Source: Pleomorphovibrio marinus (GTDB taxonomy: Bacteria; Bacteroidota; Bacteroidia; Cytophagales; Cyclobacteriaceae). Taken from it: a DNA stretch of 64,000 nt. Both the position numbers and the translations under genes were made by a program. Location: NCBI RefSeq assembly GCF_003347495.1, contig NZ_QCXY01000001.1, forward strand, positions 1,302,001 through 1,366,000, in the 5' to 3' direction. This document shows, piece by piece, positions 32,722 to 41,554 of this stretch. Position 1 is the first letter of the stretch, and every line of letters begins with the position of its first letter. Below the pieces are notes generated by a model that saw only the letters and a program-made list of their open reading frames with translations, did no database searches and was not told the origin of the DNA.

Positions 32722-34533
32722 ATGCCAAAAACCAGAGGTCTTCCCTTGGAGGAAGGAGAGAAGCGCAAGCTCAATAAGGAAAGTTTCAGTAAGTTGGCGG
32801 GGATATTCAAGTTTGTCCTTCCATATAAAATGCCCTTTGCCATTGGCATGGCATTTTTGCTGTTATCTAGCTTAATGCTGTTGACCTTTCCCTTTGTTGC
32901 GGGTAAACTTATTGATGCCGCTACCGGCGAAGGTTGGTGGTTGCAGGATATCAATTCCATAGCTTTGTTGCTGTTGGGGATACTGCTCATTCAGAGTTTT
33001 TTTTCCTTTTTCCGGGTCTTGCTTTTTGCCCAAGTGAGTGAAAAATCAATGAGGGATGTACGTCAGGCATTGTATAAGCGACTGGTACAGCTGCCAATGA
33101 CATTTTTCGACAAGAGAAGGACCGGTGAGCTTATCAGTAGGATCACCTCGGATGTCACGCTGCTACAGGATACCTTTTCTATTACTTTGGCAGAACTGCT
33201 AAGGCAGATAGTAACCTTGATGGCGGGGATTGGGTTTTTGTTATATACAACACCAAGGTTAACTCTCTTCATGTTGGCAACTATTCCGGTATTGGTGGTT
33301 CTTGCAATGGTGTTTGGCCGTCATATCCGTAAACTTTCCAAAGCAACCCAAGATGAGTTGGCAAGTGCAAATGTAGTAGCAGAAGAAACGCTGCACTCCA
33401 TCGTCACAGTAAAGTCCTTTTCGGGCGAACAATATGAATCTGACCGCTATGGAAAGGGGCTGAATAAAGTGGTAAAGGTTGCCTTAAAGGCGGCTGGTTT
33501 CCGTGGGGCTTTTATCTCATTTATTATTTTTGCTCTATTTGGGGGTATTGTGGCCGTGATTTGGTATGGGGCAACCTTGGTAAGTGAGGGAGCCATGAGT
33601 GTGGGAGACCTGGTAAGTTTCGTGCTCTATACCACTTTTATTGGAGGCTCTATAGCAGGCCTGGGTGACATTTATGGTCAGGTTCAAAAGGCCATTGGTT
33701 CTTCGGAGAGGATTTTGGAAATCCTAGAAGAGGTACCCGAATCTTTGGATCTTCCCTTTACCGAAAATAGCATATGCGGAGAAATCAGGTTTATGAATGT
33801 CGGATTCCGTTATCCCACACGGTCTGAGGTAATGGTATTGGACTCTCTAAACTTTAGTATTAAGGCCGGTGAAAAGGTGGCTTTGGCAGGCCACAGCGGG
33901 GCAGGGAAATCCACGATTATACAGTTGCTCCTCCGCTTTTATGACGTAAGCAAGGGGGCCATAGAAGTGGACGGCATAGCTATTCCAGAATGGAACCTAA
34001 GGGAACTCCGGTCTAACATAGGGATAGTACCCCAGGAGGTTTTGTTGTTTGGGGGAAGCATCAGGGAGAACATTGCTTATGCAAAGCCAGGTGCAAGTGA
34101 GGAAGAAATAATTCTTGCTGCCCAAAAAGCCAATGCCTGGCAATTTATTCAGAAATTTCCGGAAGGTTTGGACACCCTTGTGGGCGAAAGAGGGGTGAAA
34201 CTCTCCGGAGGGCAACGCCAAAGAGTGGCAATAGCTAGGGCAATATTAAAAGACCCCGCTATCCTTGTGCTGGATGAGGCCACTTCCTCCCTGGATGCGG
34301 AGTCTGAATCTCTGGTTCAGGAAGCTTTGGATGAGTTGATGAAAGGCAGAACCACAATTATCATCGCTCACCGATTGGCCACGATAAGGAAGGTAGATAG
34401 GATTTTTGTGGTCAAGGAAGGACAAATTGTGGAAGAAGGTAAACACGATGAATTGGCCGATAAGGCTGGAGGTTACTATGCCAATTTGGTTAGGCTTCAG
34501 TTTCTTGAACCTGCCTCACAGCCTTCAGACTGA
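32722..34533 (+). CDS. ABC exporter, fused permease and ATPase (MsbA-like)
   Basis: 603 residues. The N-terminal membrane domain has six segments (about residues 30-330). The C-terminal ATPase has Walker A GHSGAGKST, signature LSGGQRQRVAIARAI, Walker B ILVLDEATSSLD and the switch histidine in IIIAHRLATI. Half-transporters of this type act as homodimers and export lipids, peptides or drugs. The closest general model is MsbA-like lipid export. The last 44 bases overlap the end of the convergent nadC gene, which is unusual but supported by both frames. Substrate not known. Confidence 0.9.
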   Translation: MPKTRGLPLEEGEKRKLNKESFSKLAGIFKFVLPYKMPFAIGMAFLLLSSLMLLTFPFVAGKLIDAATGEGWWLQDINSIALLLLGILLIQSFFSFFRVLLFAQVSEKSMRDVRQALYKRLVQLPMTFFDKRRTGELISRITSDVTLLQDTFSITLAELLRQIVTLMAGIGFLLYTTPRLTLFMLATIPVLVVLAMVFGRHIRKLSKATQDELASANVVAEETLHSIVTVKSFSGEQYESDRYGKGLNKVVKVALKAAGFRGAFISFIIFALFGGIVAVIWYGATLVSEGAMSVGDLVSFVLYTTFIGGSIAGLGDIYGQVQKAIGSSERILEILEEVPESLDLPFTENSICGEIRFMNVGFRYPTRSEVMVLDSLNFSIKAGEKVALAGHSGAGKSTIIQLLLRFYDVSKGAIEVDGIAIPEWNLRELRSNIGIVPQEVLLFGGSIRENIAYAKPGASEEEIILAAQKANAWQFIQKFPEGLDTLVGERGVKLSGGQRQRVAIARAILKDPAILVLDEATSSLDAESESLVQEALDELMKGRTTIIIAHRLATIRKVDRIFVVKEGQIVEEGKHDELADKAGGYYANLVRLQFLEPASQPSD

Positions 34534-35371
34534 TATCCATGCTCTTTACTTGGTGGGTTAATGCTCCTACAGAAATATAGTCCACCCCACATTCCGCTAC
34601 CTTGGCAAGCGTGTCTTCGGTGATTCCTCCAGAGGCCTCCGTAAGGCAGGTTCCACTTATCATTTCCACTGCTTTTTTCATGGTTTCACAATCCATGTTG
34701 TCCAACATGATAAAATCCACTCCCCCAATTTCAAGTACCTGCTGCACCTCTTCGAGGTTCCGTGTTTCGATTTCGATTTTCAGTTTTAGCCTCCTAGCTT
34801 TTAAGTAATTTTTTGCGGCGATAATGGCGGCGGGTATTCCCCCGGCAAAGTCCACATGGTTATCTTTGAGCATGATCATGTCATATAGGGCAAATCGGTG
34901 GTTTTTCCCTCCTCCAAGGCTTACTGCCCATTTTTCCATCATGCGAAAATTCGGAGTGGTTTTGCGGGTATCCAAAAGTTTGGCTTTGGTATGTTTGATG
35001 AGCTGGTTGAGCTTATGCGTATGGGTTGCTATGCCACTCATACGCTGCATGCAGTTCAGTACCAACCTTTCAGTGGTAAGGATAGATGCTGCTTTTCCCT
35101 CTACGGTGAGGCCAATGTCCCCTTCCTTCACACTTTGGCCATCTTTCAACAACAAATTCACTTGCAGGGTATAGTCGTAGTATTGAAATATCCTCTTTGC
35201 AAGTTCCAGTCCAGCAATTATGCCGTCTTCTTTAATGATAAGTTCTGCCTTACCCTTTTTGTCCTTAGGGATAGCTGCTAGTGTGGAGTGGTCACCGTCT
35301 CCAATATCTTCTGCAAAGGCAGATCTGATAAACTGCTCAAACCTCTCGTCTGTAAAATATGTCTTGTTCAC
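34490..35371 (-). CDS. nadC: nicotinate-nucleotide pyrophosphorylase (carboxylating)
   Basis: 293 residues. The signatures are ERLVLNCMQRMSGIATHTH, LLDTRKTTPNFRMMEKWAV (phosphoribosyl and quinolinate binding), HRFALYDMIMLKDNHVDF, EIETRNLEEV and IMLDNMDCETM, all typical of NadC. It converts quinolinate and PRPP to nicotinate mononucleotide in NAD synthesis. The end overlaps the ABC exporter gene by 44 bases on the opposite strand. The DUF4783-like gene lies 56 bases upstream in the same direction, so both may share a transcript. Confidence 0.95.
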   Translation of the reverse strand: MNKTYFTDERFEQFIRSAFAEDIGDGDHSTLAAIPKDKKGKAELIIKEDGIIAGLELAKRIFQYYDYTLQVNLLLKDGQSVKEGDIGLTVEGKAASILTTERLVLNCMQRMSGIATHTHKLNQLIKHTKAKLLDTRKTTPNFRMMEKWAVSLGGGKNHRFALYDMIMLKDNHVDFAGGIPAAIIAAKNYLKARRLKLKIEIETRNLEEVQQVLEIGGVDFIMLDNMDCETMKKAVEMISGTCLTEASGGITEDTLAKVAECGVDYISVGALTHQVKSMDISLKAVRQVQETEA

Positions 35372-35427
35372 GGATCAAAAATAATAAAATTAATCCGCAT
35401 ACAGGTCTAGTTTTTCGTCGGAGAGTT

Positions 35428-35853
35428 TCAAGCGATCCGCAATTCCAATTCAAAAATTTTAAGTACACCCTTTTCGTCTCTTTTTCCTTTGACCAAAAAA
35501 ACAAAATTCTTGCCCTCTGAGCTAAAATAGCCAAGGATATACCTCGTTTCGTCGGAGGTTTCCCCATTATGTGCCACTTCGAATTCCTGAGGTGGGTATT
35601 TTTTAAAAAAGTCACTCAACAGAAATTCTGCCTGCCCCTTGGAGAACTTGCCAGCATGGTCTCCTAGCCTTAGTTGAAGGTTTTGATGGAAATACTTTGC
35701 CAATTCCTTGGTAGAGCCTTGCTGAAAAGCAGAATGGAGAACTTCCATGTAGCTAGGAGCCTCAACGTCAATGCATGCAGCAGCTTTTTCTGTCCTGATT
35801 ACCACCAACAGGAGTAGGGGGATTATGAGATACCGGTTCATGGTTTTAAGCAT
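35428..35853 (-). CDS. secreted DUF4783-like protein (NTF2-like fold)
   Basis: 141 residues. A hydrophobic signal at about residues 5-24 ends near AAAC. The mature part has SYMEVLHSAFQQGSTKELAK, then LSDFFKKYPPQEFEVAHNGE and RYILGYFSSEGKNFVF, matching the small NTF2-like DUF4783 family of Bacteroidota, which lies next to nadC in many of these genomes. Role unknown; a periplasmic binding or assembly role is possible. The ATG at 35841 (MNRYL) is an alternative start that gives a more compact signal. Confidence 0.75.
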   Translation of the reverse strand: MLKTMNRYLIIPLLLLVVIRTEKAAACIDVEAPSYMEVLHSAFQQGSTKELAKYFHQNLQLRLGDHAGKFSKGQAEFLLSDFFKKYPPQEFEVAHNGETSDETRYILGYFSSEGKNFVFLVKGKRDEKGVLKIFELELRIA

Positions 35854-35951
35854 TTACAAAATCCAGGCCAAGCTAATCCCTGCTGTACAGGGCACCTATT
35901 TTAACTGGTAGAGTTTATTCATTTTATGTCCTGCCTTTGGACAATAAGCCT

Positions 35952-35959
35952 TATATTTG
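35952..35959 (+). promoter_or_regulatory. -7 promoter element upstream of gpmI
   Basis: TATATTTG matches the Bacteroidota -7 consensus. The nearest TTTG (35936) is only 12 bases away, so the -33 part is weak. The position within the open frame that runs upstream of gpmI argues that translation starts downstream, at 36049. Confidence 0.45.
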
Positions 35960-36048
35960 TCGCTGCTATTTATAGTATTGCGATTGGGGTAAAGAAAATA
36001 GAATTAAGCCCCTTTCTGTCCTTTTTTGAGAACAAGAAAATTCTGAAA

Positions 36049-37572
36049 ATGAACAAGAAAGTTTTGCTAATGATTTTGGATGGATGGGGTTTGGCACCCA
36101 ATCCTGATGTTTCAGCGATTGATAAAGCCAAGACTCCTTTCATTGATAGTCTTTTTGAAAATTACCCACATTCCAGGCTAGACGCTTCTGGGCTTGCGGT
36201 TGGGTTACCCGAAGGCCAAATGGGCAACTCCGAGGTTGGGCACATGAATATTGGAGCCGGCCGGGTGGTCTATCAGGATTTGGTGAAGGTAAACAAAGCG
36301 GTGGAAGATGGAGAGTTGAAAGAGCAGCCCACGTTAAAAGCCGCATTTGAAGAGGCAAAAAAACATGGCAAAAAGGTACATTTCATAGGTTTGGTTTCTG
36401 ACGGTGGAGTTCATTCCCATCTTTTACACTTAAAAGGGCTTTGTGATGCAGCAAAGGCTAACGGGGTAAATGATGTATTCATCCATGCCTTTACAGATGG
36501 AAGAGACACAGATCCCAAAGGAGGTATTGGTTATCTAGCCCAGGTTCAGGAGCATTGCAAGGCTTCTGTAGGTCAAGTGGCCTCTGTAACAGGCAGGTAC
36601 TATGCCATGGACAGGGACAACCGCTGGGAAAGAGTTAAACTTGCCTATCAGGCATTGGTGCACGGGGAAGGTGAAAAATCCAAGAACATCCTAAGCGCAA
36701 TAAATAAATCCTATGAGAACGAGGTAACTGATGAATTTATACGTCCTATTATACAGGTGGATGAGGAAGGGAAACCAGTAGGAAATATTGAGAATGGGGA
36801 TGTGGTGATCTGCTTCAATTTCAGGACTGACAGGGGCAGGGAGATTACACAGGTACTCACTCAAAAGGACTTTCCGGATTATAATATGAAGAAACTGGAC
36901 CTTTATTACGTGACGCTTACCCTGTACGATGAGACTTTCGAGAACGTGCACGTGGTATTCCAGAAAGACAACCTAAGCAACACTATAGGAGAGGTATTGG
37001 CCAGACAGGGTAAGCGGCAAATCCGGATTGCAGAGACCGAAAAGTACCCCCATGTCACCTTCTTCTTTTCCGGGGGTAGGGAAAAGGTCTTCGAAGGGGA
37101 ATCCAGGATACTTTGCAACAGCCCCAAGGTGGCAACCTATGATTTGCAGCCTGAAATGAGTGCCTTTGAAATCGCCAAAAAAATCAATGCAGAACTGCCT
37201 AAAAAGGAGACGGACTTTATTTGCCTGAATTTCGCCAATGCCGACATGGTGGGGCATACAGGGGTGTTTGAAGCCGCTGTGAAGGCTTGCGAGGCTGTGG
37301 ATAAGTGTTCACAATCTGTAATAGAGACTGCCTTGGAAAATGATTATTCCGTAATTGTGATAGCAGATCACGGCAACAGCGATTGTATGGTTAACCCGGA
37401 CGGAACCCCAAACACAGCCCACACTACAAACCTAGTGCCTTGCATCATGGTAGATGGGCATGACAGACTTGAAGTAAAAGACGGTAAACTGGGAGACTTG
37501 GCACCTACCATTTTGACCATGATGGGAATAGATATTCCCGGTGAAATGACTGGAGAGATCCTCCTAAAATAG
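36049..37572 (+). CDS. gpmI: 2,3-bisphosphoglycerate-independent phosphoglycerate mutase
   Basis: 507 residues from the ATG at 36049. The frame is open 123 bases further up, but the enzyme family begins at KVLLMILDGWG. D11 and the phospho-accepting S61 (MGNSEVGHMNIGAGR) are the first metal and catalytic sites; FRTDRGREITQVL, NFANADMVGHTG and VIADHGNSDCM complete the two-manganese site. It interconverts 3- and 2-phosphoglycerate in glycolysis. The lipoprotein gene follows after one base. Confidence 0.95.
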   Translation: MNKKVLLMILDGWGLAPNPDVSAIDKAKTPFIDSLFENYPHSRLDASGLAVGLPEGQMGNSEVGHMNIGAGRVVYQDLVKVNKAVEDGELKEQPTLKAAFEEAKKHGKKVHFIGLVSDGGVHSHLLHLKGLCDAAKANGVNDVFIHAFTDGRDTDPKGGIGYLAQVQEHCKASVGQVASVTGRYYAMDRDNRWERVKLAYQALVHGEGEKSKNILSAINKSYENEVTDEFIRPIIQVDEEGKPVGNIENGDVVICFNFRTDRGREITQVLTQKDFPDYNMKKLDLYYVTLTLYDETFENVHVVFQKDNLSNTIGEVLARQGKRQIRIAETEKYPHVTFFFSGGREKVFEGESRILCNSPKVATYDLQPEMSAFEIAKKINAELPKKETDFICLNFANADMVGHTGVFEAAVKACEAVDKCSQSVIETALENDYSVIVIADHGNSDCMVNPDGTPNTAHTTNLVPCIMVDGHDRLEVKDGKLGDLAPTILTMMGIDIPGEMTGEILLK

Positions 37573-37573
37573 A

Positions 37574-38149
37574 ATGTGGAGACTTATTTTGCATAATTTA
37601 GGGGCTTTTCTTGTTCTTTTCGCTACTCTTTCGGGTTGCAGACAAGAGGAAGAAAGGCCCTTTTCTAATCCCATCCAGATCGACCAATACTTTTCTATTA
37701 AATCCCTTATCGAAGAAAAATTACCCCATATGGATGGGATGACTTTGGAAAAGCAGTTGATGGTGGGAAATAATATGGAGCAGAGTAGTGAGCAATTAAA
37801 CCCCGAAGATTGGAGAAGGGAGTTGGATATCTTCATTCATGCCGATATTAATAAAGCTTCCCTCGCCAACGCATACCATACCGAAGAAAGCCAAAATAGA
37901 ATCAGCCATATCCTTAAAGAGGGTGAAAAAGGGGAGATCAAAGAAATGAATGTCTATAAAAACAAGGACAATGCAATTGACAGTGTCACTTTTGTCCGCA
38001 AGAAGGAAAACCTTTTTTTTCTGTCCTTCACGGAAGGTTCTCTAACCCTGGAAGGGGACACGCTTAAATCTTACCGGATAAACGGGTTGCAAAAGGTATG
38101 GTTTTTACCTAGAAACCAGATGCAGGTGAGGGGAACATTGATTCCTTAA
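37574..38149 (+). CDS. putative lipoprotein of unknown function
   Basis: 191 residues. A signal sequence ends with LSGC (about Cys22), a good lipobox. The mature part is acidic and helix-rich at first (SIKSLIEEKLPHMDGMTLEK), then beta-rich (SVTFVRKKENLFFLSFTEGS). I recognise no named family. It begins one base after the gpmI stop, so it is co-transcribed with the glycolytic gene, a link seen in several Cytophagales. It is anchored in a membrane facing the periplasm. Confidence 0.65.
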   Translation: MWRLILHNLGAFLVLFATLSGCRQEEERPFSNPIQIDQYFSIKSLIEEKLPHMDGMTLEKQLMVGNNMEQSSEQLNPEDWRRELDIFIHADINKASLANAYHTEESQNRISHILKEGEKGEIKEMNVYKNKDNAIDSVTFVRKKENLFFLSFTEGSLTLEGDTLKSYRINGLQKVWFLPRNQMQVRGTLIP

Positions 38150-38218
38150 GAAATGTAATTTTTTTACCATAGGATTTCAATCCATGTTACTTATTTACCT
38201 ACTGACCTGAATTTTTTC

Positions 38219-39736
38219 TTAAGCGAATGCAAAGAAAACCAACCAGGTAAGGATAAGGATAGGGATCAATATGGGGATAGAAAACCGAATGATGTATCCA
38301 AAAAAGGAGGGCATCCTGATACCGCTTTGTTCGGCGATTGATTTTACCATAAAGTTCGGGCCGTTTCCGATATAGGTCATGGCACCGAAGAACACAGAGG
38401 CAATGGAGATGGCAAGGAGTTCAAAGGAGGAATCGTGGTAAAGATCGTCTGCGAAGTCTTTTACCTGAGCCATATTGTTGATGTCTGCACCCTGAGAAGC
38501 CATAGCTGCGGCCAGAAAGTTGAGGTAGGTAGGGGCATTGTCCAAGAAGCCAGATAAGATCCCTGTTCCCCAATAGAGGGTGTTGTGGTTTATCAAAGCT
38601 GACCCTTCCTCAGACTGGGCAAAGGTCCCCACTAATTCCAAGGCCGGCATCATGGTGCCGAAAATCCCAATAAAAATAAATGCCACTTCTCGGATAGGTT
38701 CGAAATTGAATTCATTGCCATCCAAAGCCTGTTTATCCGCAAACTTATAAGAGAGAAATACTACGCTGAACATGATGATTTCCCTAATGAAGGAAAAACG
38801 CTGTCCATCAAAATGAATGGCCGGCACCCAGTCTATTTTGTTGGGGTCAAAGAAAACGGAAAGAATGATAATGGTCAACCAAACGAAATTCTTGCTTCCC
38901 TGAAGGGACACCTTGTTGCTGTAAGTTTCAGGTTGCTCTTTATCAGAATCATCGCTTGCCCTTCCGAGTTTCTTGTCAACCACAAAGAACAATATGGAGA
39001 GCAGGGATAGAGCAAGCACCCAAGCCGGCCAGTTATGTTCCAGCGTCCAGATGAAAGGAACCCCTTTCAAAAAGCCCAAAAAGAGGGGAGGATCACCTAT
39101 TGGCGTCAGGGAGCCACCAATGTTGCTTACCATAAAGATGAAGAAAATAATATGATAGGGCTGGATATTATGGCGATTAAGCCGTATAAATGGCCTAATC
39201 AGCAACATGGAGGCACCTGTGGTTCCTATCAAATTAGATATCAATGCCCCAATCACCAAAATCCCCACATTGACCAATGGGGTGGAAGCTTTGTCCACGT
39301 TGATAAGGATTCCTCCTGAGGCAACGTAAAGTGAGGCTAAAAGAGCTATGAATTGAACGTATTCTGCAAGTGCATGAAAAGGATGGTGGGTATTCTGCAG
39401 TACAAACAGATAATACCCTACTACGATTACCGCTAAAGCCACAGCGATCTTGGGGTAGTTATGATGCCAGAAATGTTCATAGAAAAGAGGGCCAGTGGCT
39501 ATCATTAGCAATAACACCACAAAAGGGATCACTAACCATCCCGGTGCCGGTTTTCCGTGATGGGCATCCTGGCCCTCGTGGGCGGATTCATCCCCATCAA
39601 ACTCTTGAGAAACATGGGTTTTCTCTGCCACTGATAAATGAGCATGTTGTGCTATGGGGGCACCTAATCCAGGTTGATTACCTCCTAATAGGATTAATGT
39701 AAACAGGACACAAAAAGTGGCAATATGTTTCATCAA
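38219..39736 (-). CDS. nhaD: Na+/H+ antiporter, NhaD type
   Basis: 505 residues. A signal-like N-terminus ends near GLGAPIAQ, followed by a His/Asp/Glu-rich stretch (about 30-65) and then 12 or so membrane segments. The family core SNIGGSLTPIGDPPLFLGFL and GILSGFLDNAPTYLNFLA are NhaD signatures. It exchanges sodium (or lithium) for protons in alkaline or saline habitats, which suits a marine or halotolerant host. It is monocistronic. The His-rich leader could bind metals or serve pH sensing (inference). Confidence 0.92.
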   Translation of the reverse strand: MMKHIATFCVLFTLILLGGNQPGLGAPIAQHAHLSVAEKTHVSQEFDGDESAHEGQDAHHGKPAPGWLVIPFVVLLLMIATGPLFYEHFWHHNYPKIAVALAVIVVGYYLFVLQNTHHPFHALAEYVQFIALLASLYVASGGILINVDKASTPLVNVGILVIGALISNLIGTTGASMLLIRPFIRLNRHNIQPYHIIFFIFMVSNIGGSLTPIGDPPLFLGFLKGVPFIWTLEHNWPAWVLALSLLSILFFVVDKKLGRASDDSDKEQPETYSNKVSLQGSKNFVWLTIIILSVFFDPNKIDWVPAIHFDGQRFSFIREIIMFSVVFLSYKFADKQALDGNEFNFEPIREVAFIFIGIFGTMMPALELVGTFAQSEEGSALINHNTLYWGTGILSGFLDNAPTYLNFLAAAMASQGADINNMAQVKDFADDLYHDSSFELLAISIASVFFGAMTYIGNGPNFMVKSIAEQSGIRMPSFFGYIIRFSIPILIPILILTWLVFFAFA

Positions 39737-39913
39737 GGGGATAGGTTAAATCCGTCTAATTATCAGAATTGAGAATGTCCAAAAGGTAGGTAGGCACTTT
39801 CCAGACGTATTGAAACACTAAACTACTTAATTTGATTGAATTCTAACAACTTTTTGGAAGTAGGTGGAAACTGTAGCTTTTGGCCCCAGCTTTTTGCACC
39901 TACTCCTTTAAGG

Positions 39914-41140
39914 TTACAAAAGTTGTTTCAAGGCAATTTCTAGAGAGGTTTGGGCGATTTTGGTTCTTTCACCGTTCGCTTGGTGAGACTTTTTAAGAGC
40001 TGCGTAAATGGTATTGCTCACATCTTCAAATATTGCCTCGTCGGTAATCACTCCCTTTTCCGACATGAGGTAGGCAAAAACCCTGGATATACCTGTATTC
40101 GAAATGAAATCGGGAATTAGGGAGAGGTTGTTGTCTGCGTAAATACCGATTGGCCCCAAAAATATATCATCTTCCGCAAAAGGTATATTGGCCCCACAAG
40201 TGATTAATTCCAAACCCGAGTCCTTCATTCTGGATACCTGGTCTTTTGTGACCAACCTTGATCGGGCTGCTGGTATAAAGATTTCCGCGCCCACATCCCA
40301 AATCCGCTCATTGACCTCCTCAAAAGGAAGCAGGTCTTTGGCTACCAACTTGTTTTTTTCTTTGTTGATGAATAGTTCCTTTACCTCTTCAAGGCTGAAA
40401 CCCTCCTTGTTAATCAGCCCACCCTCACGGGAAATGACACCGACTATTTTCACCCCTTGAAGGGCCATAAAACAGGCTGCAGAGGCACCTACATTTCCCC
40501 ATCCCTGGATAATTGCCCTTTTACCTTTCAACTTTCCGCCCCACAATTTGTAATAGTGCTGGACAGAAGCTGAAATGCCAAAGCCAGTAATCATATCGGA
40601 AACCCTGTATTTGTTAGAACCATCCGGGATATATTCGGGATTTTCCAGGATTTTAGATACCCCTTGCCTAAGTTGGCCAATCTTGCGTATTTTCTCCGGC
40701 TCTGAAGCCTTAAAATGGCCGTTTACAATCCCCTCTTGTGGATGCCAAAGCCCAAAACCCTCTGTCATGGGAATGATTTCCGACACCTCATCAATGTACA
40801 AGTCGCCCAAAGTGCCGAAATAACTCTTCATCAAGGGCATTGTTACGGAAAACCAGCGTTTTAATACCTCATGCTTCCTCGGGTCTTCAGGGTCGAAGTT
40901 AATGCCTGCCTTCGCGCCACCAATCGGGGGGCCAGAGACGGTATATTTCACTTCCTGGGTTTTGGCCAACTCGATCACATCCCTTTTGTCCAGTCCTTTT
41001 TCCATGCGTGTACCACCACCGGCGGCACCGCCTCTTAAGGAATTAATAGCAAGCCAACCTTCTGCCTCTGATTCACTGTCGCTCCATTCAAAAACGATTT
41101 CAGGTTGTTTATTCTCGAATTTTTTTAGTAGTTCTTTCAT
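39914..41140 (-). CDS. Glu/Leu/Phe/Val dehydrogenase family protein (glutamate dehydrogenase-like)
   Basis: 408 residues from the ATG at 41140 (MKELLKK). The open frame reaches 41182, but that part belongs to the upstream repeat. Substrate-binding motifs are LRGGAAGGGTRMEKG and VSGPPIGGAKAGINFDPED with the catalytic lysine; the Rossmann part has IIQGWGNVGASAACFMA. The enzyme interconverts an amino acid and its 2-oxo acid with NAD(P). The start codon ends the right border of the dispersed repeat, like three other genes in the window. Glutamate as substrate is likely but not certain. Confidence 0.85.
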   Translation of the reverse strand: MKELLKKFENKQPEIVFEWSDSESEAEGWLAINSLRGGAAGGGTRMEKGLDKRDVIELAKTQEVKYTVSGPPIGGAKAGINFDPEDPRKHEVLKRWFSVTMPLMKSYFGTLGDLYIDEVSEIIPMTEGFGLWHPQEGIVNGHFKASEPEKIRKIGQLRQGVSKILENPEYIPDGSNKYRVSDMITGFGISASVQHYYKLWGGKLKGKRAIIQGWGNVGASAACFMALQGVKIVGVISREGGLINKEGFSLEEVKELFINKEKNKLVAKDLLPFEEVNERIWDVGAEIFIPAARSRLVTKDQVSRMKDSGLELITCGANIPFAEDDIFLGPIGIYADNNLSLIPDFISNTGISRVFAYLMSEKGVITDEAIFEDVSNTIYAALKKSHQANGERTKIAQTSLEIALKQLL

Positions 41141-41471
41141 GTGTTTATAATTGATTTTTATTTGCCACATGGAATCTCGCAATCTTAATCATCCCTCCGT
41201 GCGTCGCTTACGTCATGCTCGATTTCATCTGATTATAATTTTTTTTTAAAGGCCAGATGGAATGCCCTGGATAATCATCCCCCTGTGTGAGAACTTTTCT
41301 CATGGGCATTTCATCTGATTATAATTTGTTTTTTAAAGGCCATATAGCCTGCCCCTGCCTGCCCCGAACTTGTTTCGGGGAACTCGCTTCGGGGGAATCT
41401 CGCAGTCTATAATCATCCCAGTGTGTGACGTGCTCGTCATGCCCTGACTGCCGTCAGGACAGGCTCGATTT
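41135..41471 (-). repeat. dispersed structured repeat, copies D1-D3 in tandem (before the dehydrogenase)
   Basis: On the minus strand three partial units follow head to tail. D1 (about 41315-41471) has AAATCGAGCCTG, CCTGACGGCAGTCAGG, GCGAGATTCCCCCG and GGCAGGGGCAGGC. D2 (41229-41314) and D3 (41135-41228) are shorter. Each unit ends ATTATAATCAGATGAAA or ATTATAAACACATGAAA, and the next begins there. The last ATG is the dehydrogenase start. This fills the gap up to 41554, apart from about 80 bases in which I see nothing. Confidence 0.85.
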
Positions 41472-41554
41472 CGTAACCAAATAGTAATTTTCATTTGGAT
41501 GCGATGAACCTTATGGCTTTTCCTTCTCCTTCTAATAGTGAAGAAAAATGTCGT

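Noticed and set aside
35926-36048. Extended N-terminus of gpmI
   Set aside because: The frame is open, but a -7 element lies inside it and the enzyme family begins at 36049. The extra residues look hydrophobic by chance.
41141-41182. Extended N-terminus of the glutamate dehydrogenase
   Set aside because: This part belongs to the dispersed repeat; in the other three loci the repeat also ends at the ATG.
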